DNA from: Phytophthora colocasiae | Taxonomy: Eukaryota > Oomycota > Peronosporomycetes > Peronosporales > Peronosporaceae | NCBI GenBank assembly: GCA_018806915.1 | Contig: JAGKQI010000100.1 | Location: 2,046,001 to 2,110,000 of the forward strand | Direction of reading: 5' to 3' | DNA: 64,000 bases | Shown: piece after piece, positions 19,585 through 29,478 of the stretch | How the letters are laid out: the number at the start of each line of letters is the position of its first letter | How positions within the stretch are numbered: the first letter of the stretch is position 1 | Made by a program: the position numbers and the translations under genes | The notes under the pieces: generated by a model | Seen by the model: only the letters and a program-made list of their open reading frames with translations | What the model was told of the DNA's origin: nothing | The model's database searches: none

Positions 19585-20256
19585 TCAAGGGCCTCCGCCC
19601 GTTGCCCCGGCCATCCATGGCCCACGATCACTTCTCGTGTGGGGCGATGTAGCACCGACTACACCAGCCCCCAAATACTCCTCGGACGCTGCCGCGTCCT
19701 GGCGGTTCCAGCGAACGCCCTTAGTCCTGGCAGAGGTGGGAACATGACTCACCAAAGCTCTGTCAGAGACTGCAGGCCGGCTAGCCCCAATGGCTTTGCC
19801 GCGCCAATCGATCCAGGGCTCGTGCTTCTCAAGCCACGGCATCCCTAGGATCAAGTCGTACTTGTCCATCTCGAGGACAACGAACGACTCCACGCTGTCG
19901 AAGTCCTCAAACTTCACAGCCAGGTCCACCTGGACCTTTGGTACTTCCACCACCGTACCATCGGCTAGTCGTACGGCGACTAGCCCACTTCCCTCGCTCT
20001 CACGTAGAGCGTCCTCAAACTTGCCGCGATTCTTTGCGACAGTTTGTCGGCGAGCAAAGTTCTTGCTCGCCCCAGAGTCTATCAAGACTCTAAAGGGGTT
20101 GTTAAACCCCCGTACACTCGCGTGTACCACCAGCAGCCCACCGCTGCCCTTCTCCGCTTTGAGAGTCCCAAGACTCTCTGGGGCTAAGTCTCCACTGCGT
20201 GTGCCTCCCGCATCACCCGCATGGGGACTTAGTGTTTCCCCAGTAGGGCGCCCCGC
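19585..20256 (-). pseudogene. Gypsy-2 protease
   Basis: Retropepsin region with FRVLIDSGASKNFARRQ (catalytic DSGA) and KYDLILGMPWLEKHEP; an open frame begins at 20130, but the same frame extends back through GPVGAGRPTG at the gag overlap, as in Gypsy-3. It stops at TGA 19585-19587, before the Gypsy-3 insertion. Four hairpins lie back to back across the active-site codons (20050-20070, 20074-20091, 20095-20110, 20112-20127). Confidence 0.8.
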
Positions 20257-20265
20257 CCCTACTGG
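20240..20265 (-). promoter_or_regulatory. Gypsy-2 gag-stop hairpin (likely frameshift signal)
   Basis: A 9-bp stem (20240-20248 with 20257-20265, arms CCAGTAGGG/CCCTACTGG on the minus strand) encloses the gag TAG (20259-20261). It starts 8 nt after GGGGAAC, the position of the Gypsy-3 slippery heptamer. GGGGAAC is not a canonical heptamer, so the Gypsy-2 site may be degenerate. Confidence 0.65.
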
Positions 20266-21272
20266 TCCCCGGAGTTCCCCTGACTCTTGGGCGCCGGCTT
20301 CTTCCAGCGGCCCTTAGAGCCCTGAGGCTAGGAAGACCTCTTCCATTGCCCCCCAGAGGGGCAGACACGTGCGAAGTGTCCGAAACGCCCGCACTCGAAA
20401 CAGCGGATGCGTTTCTGCTCGGCGAGCCCCAAGTCCATAGGGGCTGGTCCCGAGCCTGCTCCATTCCCAGGAGCACTGGCCGACACCGTCGTCGGCCCGC
20501 TGTGGCCTTGCCACGCATAGGCAGGAGTCTGAGCCTGTGTATGATTCTAGTCCTCCTGGAGCGCGACTTGAATCGCCTCCTCCATCGTGTTGACCTGCAC
20601 GCGGAACAGTTGCGTGCGGGCCGGGCTTACTCTTAAGCCGTCCATGAACACAGTTACTTGGATGTGTTCAGGTAGGGGGTTTCCTACCAGAGATGCCGCG
20701 AGAACACGCATCTCTTGGATGTACTCGTGCAGGTCACGTTTCCCTTGCTTGCAGGCTAGGAAGCGTGACCGCTGGCGATACTCATAGTTCGCCGGGAGGA
20801 ATGCGGCCCGAAGCTGTTCGCACGACTGGGCCCAGGATGTAAAACATCCAGGCGACGTCGCTTCGCGCGTGTACGCCCATGTCTTCGCTCGACCCCCGAG
20901 GTTAGACAGCGCGAAAGCGACCCGAAGTCGCTCCACCGAGATGAGAGCCGCCTCCATGGCGAGCTCAACTTCTCGGATCCAGAAGTGAAGGTTTTCACCT
21001 TCTTTCCCGTCATAGGGAAGAACCTTGAGTCTTAAAGGCTTGGGTTGAACCGGCCTCGGTTCAACCACAGGAGCCTCAAAGGTTCCTCGAACGTGCTCAA
21101 TGAGCCCACGTTCGTACATGTCGAACGCCGCCACGCGTTCGACCTGCTCGGCCGGCGTCGCCGCCGCCAAGCTTCGGAAGGCATCCATCCCAAAGATGCC
21201 CGCCATCTTCCGGACCGACTCAAACTGAGAGTCGGTCAAGTGAGGAAACTCACTTCGATCCATGGTGGCCAA
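20259..21272 (-). pseudogene. Gypsy-2 Gag with two premature TAG codons
   Basis: The first 241 codons (21272-20547) encode the capsid-type region (NLHFWIREVELAMEAAL, FALSNLGGRAKTWAY, FMDGLRVSPARTQLFRV). A TAG at 20547-20549 precedes a spacer ending PAPMDLGLAEQ and a CCHC knuckle CFECGRFGHFARVC. A second TAG lies at 20328-20330, and the natural stop TAG (GDQ) is at 20259-20261. All are in one frame with no indel. It is homologous to the Gypsy-3 Gag. Confidence 0.85.
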
Positions 21273-21330
21273 CTACTTTTGGCCACAGAGGATTCAGGTA
21301 ATCAATCTACCCGCGTAGGCGTAGGATTGA

Positions 21331-21345
21331 CTACAAGTGCTACCA
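21331..21345 (-). other. Gypsy-2 primer-binding site
   Basis: Minus strand TGGTAGCACTTGTAG, two bases inside the 5' LTR. It is one base shorter than the Gypsy-3 site but otherwise the same, suggesting the same primer tRNA. Confidence 0.7.
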
Positions 21346-21347
21346 AG

Positions 21348-21663
21348 TGTGACGGGGGTCACACAGCACTTCACACAGAGGAAGGCTTGGAGTATACAAA
21401 CTCCTAGTGAACGGCAGTTCACTCGGTCCCCAAAGACTTGGGGAGACTAACTAAAGATTAGGTAGATTTAAGACTGAATATATTATAGATACTTGTTAGC
21501 TTGGCCTGCAATACAAACTAAAAGATATCTATATTGTAACCTATATAGAAGGTGAAAGGTGGCTGCGGAGCCACCTGCCACGTGTCACCATGATGTATGA
21601 CACACCAAATGTATCCACTTCGGAAGAGTGACTTTAGTCACTCTTCAATGTAACCCCGTTACA
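21348..21663 (-). repeat. Gypsy-2 5' LTR
   Basis: 316 bp; it contains 16 bp (gactaactaaagatta, after the ttgggg arm) absent from the 3' LTR. The final hairpin has the same 10-bp arms as the other LTR but loop TT (21634-21635) instead of AA (5594-5595). Confidence 0.9.
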
Positions 21664-21668
21664 TAATC

Positions 21669-22934
21669 AATTCGCAGTTCGAAGAACTGTAGTTTGGGGG
21701 TTGTGTTTGGATGTCATCGAGTGACATTCGCGTCACATTTGCCTTCTCCCCTGAATCGGATGTCATCGAGTAACATTCGCGTCACATAATGTATACTTTG
21801 CCACATTATCCGGACAAAAGCTATTGCATGAAATTTATAGGTTACATCATACATCCAATGTCAACACATGCATGCCATGTCTTGTCGGTATTAATGTGAG
21901 CATGTTCCAAGCTCAAGACTTTTATTGGTCAACTTTACTGTTTTTGTGCTCGACAGATATTTTGTGCTAAGTATGCTCATTCTACCTTCCGCAAGCGCGT
22001 CCTATTGGTCTACTCATCAGTGCTCGCGCAGTAATAGCAATAGCAGTGAACTTAATACGAACTTAGAGACATCTGAGAGAGCAGTAAGTTATTTAATACC
22101 TCAAAAGCTGCTAAACTATCCCTCATAGATACAAAGTGCGCCGACAGCAGCGCTGCTCTCCACAGATCTCACAAGGCAATGTAGAACAGGTGCTGGTACA
22201 GACCGAAAGGCTCCCACAAGCTACTGTGACAGCCACCTTGACGGTCGCAGTAGTTTGTGGACGCAATGTGTGATAGGAGGATAATAGTAGGCAGTTATAA
22301 GCAAGCAGCAGAACCACTTACGGTCACAATGAGGCCCTGGTGCAAGCAAATACTACTGTCACTCTAATAACTTAGCAATTCTTGATCTAGAAAACATAGT
22401 CAATTGCTGGCCGCACTCGACATCATCTAATGCCGAGTGTGGTAGGGTATGTTTTGCTCTAATTTACTTCAAGTTACACAGCAATTCCGGTTTGACATTT
22501 GTCTGACAACTTATGTGCAAATCGCGCTTTGCAGTTTTTGCCATACATTCAAACTGAAGGGAAAATTACGTTTTCAGAAAAAGACAGACAGAATGTCTGA
22601 CGCTAACATTTAAAGTAAGTTTAAGGCCTTCCGGATTCCGGAGAATGTCAAATTATATCAATCATGTTGAACTCTCAGACAGCGAAAAGTAGCTTGGTCC
22701 AGACATCGTCATTCAAAGCCCCCACAACATCATCAACTAAAGTTTTTGCCTCGTAGAAGTAGATCCAAGATGCAGTGCGAGTAAAATCTATCGGTTTTCG
22801 CACAACAACCAGCATTGCTACGAGTCTTTGAAGGCCTCACAGTGTTCATTTCCTTGTCATCGTGTCTCTTGACGACGTTGTGCATAGAGAAGAGTTGGCA
22901 GAAGGAGCTGGAGCGCACAGGTGGGTGTTCACGT
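21669..22934. other. Non-genic stretch; one 30-bp direct repeat
   Basis: No convincing ORF. A 30-bp direct repeat beginning ggatgtcatcgagt lies at 21709-21738 and 21758-21787, each copy with self-complementary segments (gtgac..gtcac in the first). The rest is AT-rich sequence with no recognisable element. Confidence 0.5.
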
Positions 22935-23198
22935 CAGGGATTGGTAGCAGTTTTCGAACTAGTACTGTTAGTACTAAATATTCTAAGTAATATCACTATA
23001 GCAGTTAGCAGGTTGGGGCATTGCCGCCTTTAGTATTATACCAAAATTAGCAGGTTTGCAAAAGCTGCGATTAGTACTAAAAAAGTACTAAAAAGGTGCT
23101 AAATCTTAGAAGGTCGCACTGGGTACATTCCCGCCTTCAATCTCACACTCGGGTGCATTCGCGCTCAGTTCGTGTTTAGCCAAGTCGTACGGACCGCT

Positions 23199-23327
23199 AT
23201 GAAGTGCGCAAAAAGCACTTGTGACTTCGGTCACCTGTCGAAAACCTACCCATGTACCATTTGCGGCCGCCGCGTTCATCACGCGTGCTGCAATGAGCTA
23301 TGTGTAGACGCTCCACTCTCCAAATAG
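23199..23327 (+). pseudogene. hAT N-terminal zinc-binding fragment
   Basis: A 42-codon ORF with a dense Cys/His pattern: C-x4-C-x3-H, then YPCTICGRRVHHACC. It lies just inside the left end of the hAT element, where a BED-like DNA-binding zinc finger would be expected. It ends at TAG after LSK. It may be the surviving N-terminus of the transposase; alternatively an unrelated PHD-like fragment. Confidence 0.45.
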
Positions 23328-23516
23328 TATGATGTGAAACGTTAAGGCCTGACAAGTCCCAGTATGCTATTTTTTAACGCGTCATTATATGCTGGAACAT
23401 CGGTTCATCTTTCAATCCATGCGTGCAAAGGAAACCTCGCGCAACGCCACAAACACGCCACTACCATCAGCCGCTAGTCCCCAGGTGAAGATTACTGCAG
23501 CACATCCGGGAACGAG

Positions 23517-24032
23517 ATGGATCTATTGTGTGGTGAGCGGGAATCTATCCAAGCTGAACAATATCTGTCGGACTCTACGCTAAATTTCGAAGCGGATGCT
23601 CTTCTACAACGGTGGTTCGGCCTCTGCATCGAATGGGCGGATGCTGTGAAGCGTCAATACAGCAAGGACGATGAAAGGCGCGCTGGTATCTTAGCCAAGT
23701 TGAGGACGAAGAACCGGGAAGGTGAAAGCGTCTGGAACGTTGAAGAGCTCTGTAAACATGTCAACGTCTGCAGGTGGTTTTCTGAAGAGGGACATGCTCA
23801 ATTTCCCTCCATTTCAAAGCTAGCCAGGGTTTGGTTGGACCGTTGCTCATCTACCGCTTATCAAGAGCGGCTTTTCTCAGCTGGATCGTTTGTTATGGGT
23901 CCACTCCGCACTCGGACAGCTAATGACCGAGCTGAGCAACAGCTCATTCTGCACCATAACCGCAAAGAGATCGAGCGCATTGAGGCTACAAAGAGAAATG
24001 CATGGTACCCCCATTTAGTACTAATGGTTTAG
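23517..24032 (+). pseudogene. hAT transposase C-terminal dimerisation domain
   Basis: 171 aa. Residues ~100-155 fit the hAT family dimerisation region: FPSISKLARVWLDRCSS, then the ERLFSAGSFV core and a trailing LILHHNRKEIE. The N-terminal two thirds of a normal transposase, including the catalytic RNase H-like core, is missing. It ends shortly before the right terminal repeat, as expected. Confidence 0.75.
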
Positions 24033-24168
24033 TAATATTTCACAGATATCTGTTTTGATTAAGGTGCCATTTATTAATATCACAAATTTAGCAGTTTTTG
24101 AGATGGCCTCCATTAGCATTATTTTATTTTTGCCAAAATCCGAAGTGCTACCAATCCCTGGTTCACGT

Positions 24169-25650
24169 TGATCGATTAGTATTTACTGCTGATTGCGCTT
24201 GCGGTGGTGCTTCTGGAATCAACACCGATACAATGGGCCTATTCATGACGAACACCTTTGAACAACCGTGGTGCCATGTATTCTGGACGATTCCATTAGA
24301 GACTGAGGACTAGATCGCTCTGATGCTGAGTGCGTTCTGCCTGTTGCTACTGGGACAGTGTCGTAGTTAAAATGGTCGTTCAGCCTTGCTGTAAGAATCT
24401 CTCGCCTGTGAGTGGATGAAAACACGAACGGTTGGATAATTAGCGTGACCTGAGAGGTTTACTTCTACTACTAGAATAAGATATTACAGAGCACTTCCGT
24501 AGATGCAAAGCTGTCAGTGGGGGCCTTCAGAAAACACCACAACAAAAGGAGCGCCCCCAGAATCCAATTCAAAAGCGAGTGATAGGTGACTCAAATTCAC
24601 GCGCAATCTGCAGAGACGGATTTGAGGTCTCCGCAATTTGCTACCATCCAAACGCTGTTCGTGGTGGATCCAGACTTTACTGGACAGCATGTAGCAGTGC
24701 AATCCCGTAACATGTGCAGCACTATCACATTCGCCACCAGGGCTGGACCACGCCGGAAACGCTATACATGCTAGGTTTGGTTGAGCAGATCCTGCCGTTT
24801 GGCTCAAACCAGTGGAATGCGGTCCAGCTCGAGAACAATACTAACCTTCCTGATGACTTCGCCGAAGTCTATAGTTCTCTCTTTAATACTGCTACGAATA
24901 AAATGTAGCAGCAGCAGCAGCTTCTTGTAGCGTTGGCGGCGTGCAGCCTTCTCCGCGACGGCTACAGACTTCAGGTTGTTTTGCCAAAACCGAAGCTGTC
25001 ACAGGCAAACGTTTGCCAGCAATTTTCGCGATTTTCTATCGGCCTCGCACTCGCAAATTCAGACACAAATGTAGGGTTAGGCGATAGCAATTACGAACGC
25101 AAAAGACCAGCAATTTGCTATTTGTGCTATTTTTCGAAACCCCCAGTGTATGTACTGTATAAAACGTACAGTAGGATGTAATTTAGTGTTGTGTTGAGGC
25201 TTGTATTTAATTTAGGCAGGTGTTAATGTCCATATTTTCTATCCAGGTTAGGTTAATATCCATAGCAAAACTAAATCGAAGCAAACATCATTTAATGACG
25301 CAAGGATGGGTGTCATGGACTTCAAATCCTGTGCAAATTCCCAAAATCCGAGCTAGGCAATTTGGATGCTGTCGCCTAGCTAAGCCACTTAGTGACCTGA
25401 GGACGCCGGCACAGCTTTCAAACGAGCTCGTTTAGATAATCCATGGCCCTGTGGTGAAGCGTGTGCCCTGCAGACACAGCTCTGTAATTACAGGTGCCCA
25501 TTTTGACGCCGGCCAAGATGGGTTCAGATTGGGTTTTCACCCCCTCTTCAGAAAACATGGACAATAGATTTTCCGTGTAATTTGGAGTGTCAAAATCCCA
25601 TACTTCGAACTGCGAAGTCACCCGGGTCCACCACCCGGGTCCCCAATATC
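24169..25650. other. Degenerate non-genic DNA with a SANT/Myb-like remnant
   Basis: The plus-strand segment 24740-24905 encodes GWTTPETLYMLGLVEQILPF and GSNQWNAVQLENN, which resemble a SANT/Myb-like domain (spaced tryptophans), but it breaks off after LPDDF. A (CAG)n run is at 24907-24922. An acccgggt motif occurs twice near 25619-25641. Nothing else could be supported. Confidence 0.4.
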
Positions 25651-25883
25651 CGTGGTCATAATCAACTACAGTCGTAAACTCCTCCAGCACGCTCTTCGAG
25701 CCATTCCTTGGATTTCTGAGTGGGTATTGCAATGTTTCATTGTAAGACAGTCCAGTGAGGCAAAGGCACTTCAAAAGACCACTGCAGAGACTCGTATCGA
25801 TAAGAGTGGAGCCACAACACAGTGTCCTCCACCTCGTGTACACATTTTTCTTTTGGCTCGTTAGCCCTACAGATATCGCACAC
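25650..25883 (-). pseudogene. Pseudouridine synthase copy B, 3' fragment beyond the MULE
   Basis: About 220 bp closely match 47349-47575, the 3' end of the intact copy: the C-terminal cysteine-containing tail and its stop (25738-25740), then a short PLD-derived segment. The MULE at 25884-28006 separates it from the rest of copy B; the duplicated 9 bp ATCGCACAC is at 25875-25883. Confidence 0.85.
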
Positions 25884-28006
25884 GGTAGATTTAATAGAGG
25901 GTCACCGGCAGGTCTGGTCTCACATTAGGTCTCGCAGTGATATGAGACCCAAACGCGTGACCAGACCTAAAGCCCATACATAACATTTTTATTTGAATGT
26001 AGCGAAGGAAATCGAGGTAAAACCTTTCTACAAACAGGTCAATATCAACGTGCTCCGAGTCCTGCGTATCTCTGCCCCAGAAGTTCCAGCTTCACCAACC
26101 AACTAGATTAACACTTCAAACTCCATATCCACTTGGGTATCTCCCGCCGTCTCTTCGTCGTTGGTGCTGTCACTGGAGTACTGGCGGCTGTCCTCTGGCC
26201 TCTCGTCTCCGATTCCTCGTCGGACGTCTCAAACTCTACCGCAGCCGGAAGAACGACCGGCTGGCGTTGGCGCCGGCGAACACGCAGTGGTGTATCTTGC
26301 CTCAGCTGTACGTGTTTCCGAGCGAGGGACTCAATTTTGCTGACGAATGCTGGTAACGTCGGGTGCGGGGTTGAAAATGTCTCGTTCAACTCGCGGTTAA
26401 ATCTCTCCAGCGGGTTATTGGTGCGGCTCACGGTGTTGCGGTCGAGGCCGTGTACATTCCACGACGCAGGCTTGTACTTCTTGATCCATGTCTTGACAAA
26501 ATACGCCCAAAATGAACGCTACTTGTCGGTGGGGTAGGAGATACCGGCAGCCGAGCACTTCTCCATCATTATTGACTTGACATGTGCAATCCCCTTTTTA
26601 GCGATATGTTTTCGCTTGATGACAGTAAGAGTGTCGAGTACACCACGCTGCATAGCGATGGAAATCTCAGCGGCAGGTAGCGACAACTTCTTCATTTTGC
26701 GCCTCAACGCCTGTTTGAAATGAAAATAACAACCCACCAAGGTTGCGTCCGGAAACTGTACGCCGACTGCGTTGATTAGAGCAGCCTCAAAGTCACATAC
26801 CACAGTACCAGGATCCAACTTCTCGTTCGTGCACTGGACAATGCTGTTGATCACGTTCCAGTAAGTGTCTTGAGTTTTTCCGGTGCACAGCACGTAGAAG
26901 ATCGGAACAAAAAGGTCGGTAGCGCTATCCATCACCATGACAATCACACATTGATGAAATTTTGACGGTACACACCGGAACATGCCGTCAACGAAGACCG
27001 TTATTGACTTGTACATGAGTAGCTTGATCAACTCAGGATGCGCCCAACCAATGATTCGCTGTGGCTCGTTCGGGTCTTTCTGGCGTGGTTCGTAGTAAAT
27101 GTTGTGGAACTGAAAGAACCGTAGGGTAGTGCCAACAACCATAGACAGCGGAGGTACTTCGATGAGTCCATGCATATCACCGCCATAATGTACATGCCGT
27201 GTGCTGTACACTCGTCCGACAACTTGGTCGCGCGTAAGGCCAATGACTGCTCTACCATCCTCTCGCTGATAAAACATACTGTTTATTGTGTCCCACACGC
27301 TCAGGGCAGGCTCAGACGGTTACTCAACCGCGATTCTGTCGATCTCGCGTTTCATCTGCTCCTCAACGTTGATCATCGCGTTATCCGCGTCCGGAACCTC
27401 AGCGACGTTGCATGTATGTGGCCTCACCCTTCTGTAGCCACCACCAGCCGCAAAAAATTCTACACGAGCGGTACAACCAGTGCGTCTGTAGTAACTGCAA
27501 CGATATGATGCCTTTACTGAAGACCGTCTTGACCGAGTAAGTTGATACCCGTCGAGAAAAATTACAGTTTCATACACCGAGCTCCGCTCGGCATCCTCGT
27601 ACAAAATGATGGTTTCTGCCTCGGACACGTCGGTGTCGCTGTGCTGGGACCCCGACCGCATTGCTGAGACTACTGGAAACGAGTTCCGGTCAGTGCCGTG
27701 AAGGCTAGTTGCCATTGGGACTTGAGAGATAATTTCGAGAATGACTTGTGGGTGCTGGCTTAGTGGTTGGATGAGGGTTTGGTTTTCTTCATCAACGCCA
27801 AGGAGCACCAGTCGTTTTGGTGATTGCTTAACAGAACAAGCAACGTAAGATCACCGAAACGCTGCTGCAAGACAATGTACTTCGTACGTGTACTAAGTAC
27901 TGGTAAGCGGTGGGACCTGAATCCGTGACCAGACCTGCAGTTGGAAAATAAACGTAGGGACCTAATGTGAGACCAGACCTGCCGGTGACCCTTGTTTAAG
28001 CTAACC
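25884..28006 (-). mobile_element. MULE (Mutator-like) DNA transposon
   Basis: 2,123 bp with long terminal inverted repeats: a perfect 33-bp core (25899-25931 and 27959-27991, beginning GGGTCACCGGCAGG) extended outward by a weaker match (ggtagattt.. and ..aagctaacc). Flanking 9-bp duplication ATCGCACAC at 25875-25883 and 28007-28015. The host sequence closes up exactly with the intact pseudouridine synthase gene, which confirms both ends. It encodes a MULE transposase on the minus strand. Confidence 0.95.
26108..27808 (-). pseudogene. MULE transposase with two in-frame stops
   Basis: One frame of 567 codons. FLYWCH zinc finger at about residues 100-133 (YRCSYYRRTGCTARVEFF then HTC). MULE core: first aspartate in VFVDGMFRCVPSKF (~269), second in VVCDFEAALINAVG (~335), and the family C-x2-H signature GCYFHFKQALRRK (~361). 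The C-terminal part includes SRTNNPLERFNRELNETF. The frame is broken only by TAA at 27320-27322 and TAG at 26519-26521; there are no frameshifts, so loss of function is recent or the stops are read through. Confidence 0.88.
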
Positions 28007-28849
28007 ATCGCACACTCGAATACACCGGTGTCGATCGTCTTCATCACCAGCCCCCTCACCATCAGCAGGATCGCCAACATCTGCATTCGAAAGTTGTCCG
28101 TCTTTTGATCCTTGCTCCGTTGCCGAATTTGCTTCTTCTCCGGTCTTAACCCCATACAGTGGGTCGTTCGCAATGGGAAAGCCCAAATGCTGTAGATGCA
28201 CACGGATCTGGTGTGTTCGTCCTTTTACAAGCAGACACTCGACGATACTTTCGCCTCCCACAGCTTCGCGACGGCGGATCAGAGTCACACAAGGTTTGGA
28301 ATCTTCAGCCTCAATCACACAGCGTACGTGGCCCTGTCGTGGTTCTTTCAGGCCTATTGGAGCCGTTATGCGCCAAAAACCTCTCTCTACTTTTTCGATC
28401 TTCACAAGCCCTGAGCTCAGTCCGTCCACTCCTGCAAACCCAACTTCGGTGTCTGGGAACTCACCCTTCACTCGTGCCACATAGAACTTCTGCACGGATC
28501 GAGTACCAGCACTTTCATCAGACGACGTAGCCGTCAATTCAGCTGTTAAACTCCGCGCTTTCTCCGCAGTTTTGGCTAGAATCAGTAACCCCGACGTCAG
28601 TCGATCCAGTCGATGCACCGGAAACAGTTCCAAAGTCTTGACCGTTAGATGGACGCTTGGTTCATGTCGATGCTTGATGTGCTCGAAGAAATCTCCACCT
28701 TTGATCACTGCGCAACGATGCAAACGTGAAAAAATTGTGCAGCACAACCTGTGTGTACATACTTGATAAGGGGTAAATGTTTTAACAACTGGTAGTACCT
28801 TGGTCACGAGGAGGTCATAAACAAGAAGGTAAAATTCATTCTCGAACAA
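28007..28849 (-). pseudogene. Pseudouridine synthase copy B, N-terminally altered and internally deleted
   Basis: 282 aa nearly identical to residues ~160-460 of the intact copy at 47434-48918, including the catalytic HRLDRLTSGLLIL and the RTHQIRVHLQHLGFPI motif. The first ~45 residues are unrelated, and about 70 residues between HLTVK and TLELF (holding the VNKPSG strand) are deleted. The 3' end was then split by the MULE. It is a degraded duplicate. Confidence 0.88.
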
Positions 28850-29051
28850 GAAATTCGCTTCTTTAATTGTGCACTATCAAAACACGAAGTACACGTATTT
28901 TCCGAGAGCCCTCAAGGTAAAGAGGTCCAACCAGAAGATAGGCAATACCGATCATGATGGGGTCAATTAGTCACGTTTCATTTGGCGCCGCCCACTTTCT
29001 TCCTACGAACAAAAACTAATTCAACATTCTCGTCGAGCTTAACACGATAGA

Positions 29052-29216
29052 ATGCAAGTTCGTACGTCTCGCAACGTCCAGGTCGCTCTTGCTTTAATCT
29101 GCGGGTTGCTTATCACACTTTCACCAACCGAAGCCTGGTCGTTCTCGTCCATTTTCGGGGGCGATGGCGACTCGAAATCAAGTTTAAGGAACGACAAGAA
29201 GAAATTAGTTGATTAA
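29052..29216 (+). pseudogene. PLD copy C: inverted N-terminal fragment with signal peptide
   Basis: 54-codon ORF on the plus strand, opposite to PLD copies A and B. It has a secretion signal (VALALICGLLITLSPTEAWS) followed by SFSSIFGGDGDSKSS as in the other copies, then stops at TAA 29214-29216. The lost frame resumes at 29401: a 17-bp direct repeat (gtttaaggaacgacaag at 29182-29198 and 29384-29400) brackets a 185-bp insertion. The sense copy ends at 29478, where it meets copy B head-on. Confidence 0.75.
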
Positions 29217-29478
29217 CAGATATCGGACTTCTCGTTTTGCTAACTAAGACTTAAGATATCAAAACTGGAAATCACTAGACCTTATGTACGAGGAATCCAA
29301 ATTCGATGTTCAGGAGGAGGTAAAACTTCAGCAGTCACTGGCTCCAAACCAAGTTGTCGAAGGACTTCGACGACTACGGCCTCGTTTAAGGAACGACAAG
29401 TCCGATGGAACCAACGTCGTGATGCAGCGGCCTCTACTGAAAGCCACAGATTGGTTCCTTACGGAGGAGGAGATCACT

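Larger units (their letters stand above)
5324..21663 (-). mobile_element. Gypsy-2: outer Ty3/Gypsy element, hairpin-rich, interrupted by Gypsy-3
   Basis: LTRs at 5324-5623 (300 bp) and 21348-21663 (316 bp) start with TG and end with CA. A 5-bp target duplication TAATC lies at 5319-5323 and 21664-21668. Removing Gypsy-3 and one ATGCG duplication leaves about 8.1 kb. Order on the minus strand: LTR, primer site, gag, protease, [Gypsy-3], RT, RNase H, integrase, chromodomain, polypurine tract, LTR, with an extra plus-strand ORF at the 3' end. The LTRs differ by a 16-bp indel and several substitutions, so it is older than Gypsy-3, as the nesting requires. In-frame TAG codons in gag and before RT make it defective. 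Confidence 0.92.
22935..24160 (+). mobile_element. hAT DNA transposon, internally deleted
   Basis: Terminal inverted repeats cagggattggtagca (22935-22949) and its complement ending at 24160, flanked by a perfect 8-bp duplication GTTCACGT (22927-22934 and 24161-24168). TIRs starting CAGGG and 8-bp duplications are hAT hallmarks. At 1,226 bp it is too short for a full transposase and retains only the pieces described at 23199 and 23517. Subterminal regions are rich in repeats of ttagtacta and ttagcag, typical transposase-binding sequence. Confidence 0.88.

Noticed and set aside
24907..24922. CAG triplet run
   Set aside because: A short microsatellite in non-genic DNA, with no coding context.
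21671..25616. Possible 3.9-kb element bounded by an inverted 14-mer (ttcgcagttcgaag and its complement)
   Set aside because: The 14-mer is itself self-complementary, the flanks beyond it do not match, and no target duplication is clear.
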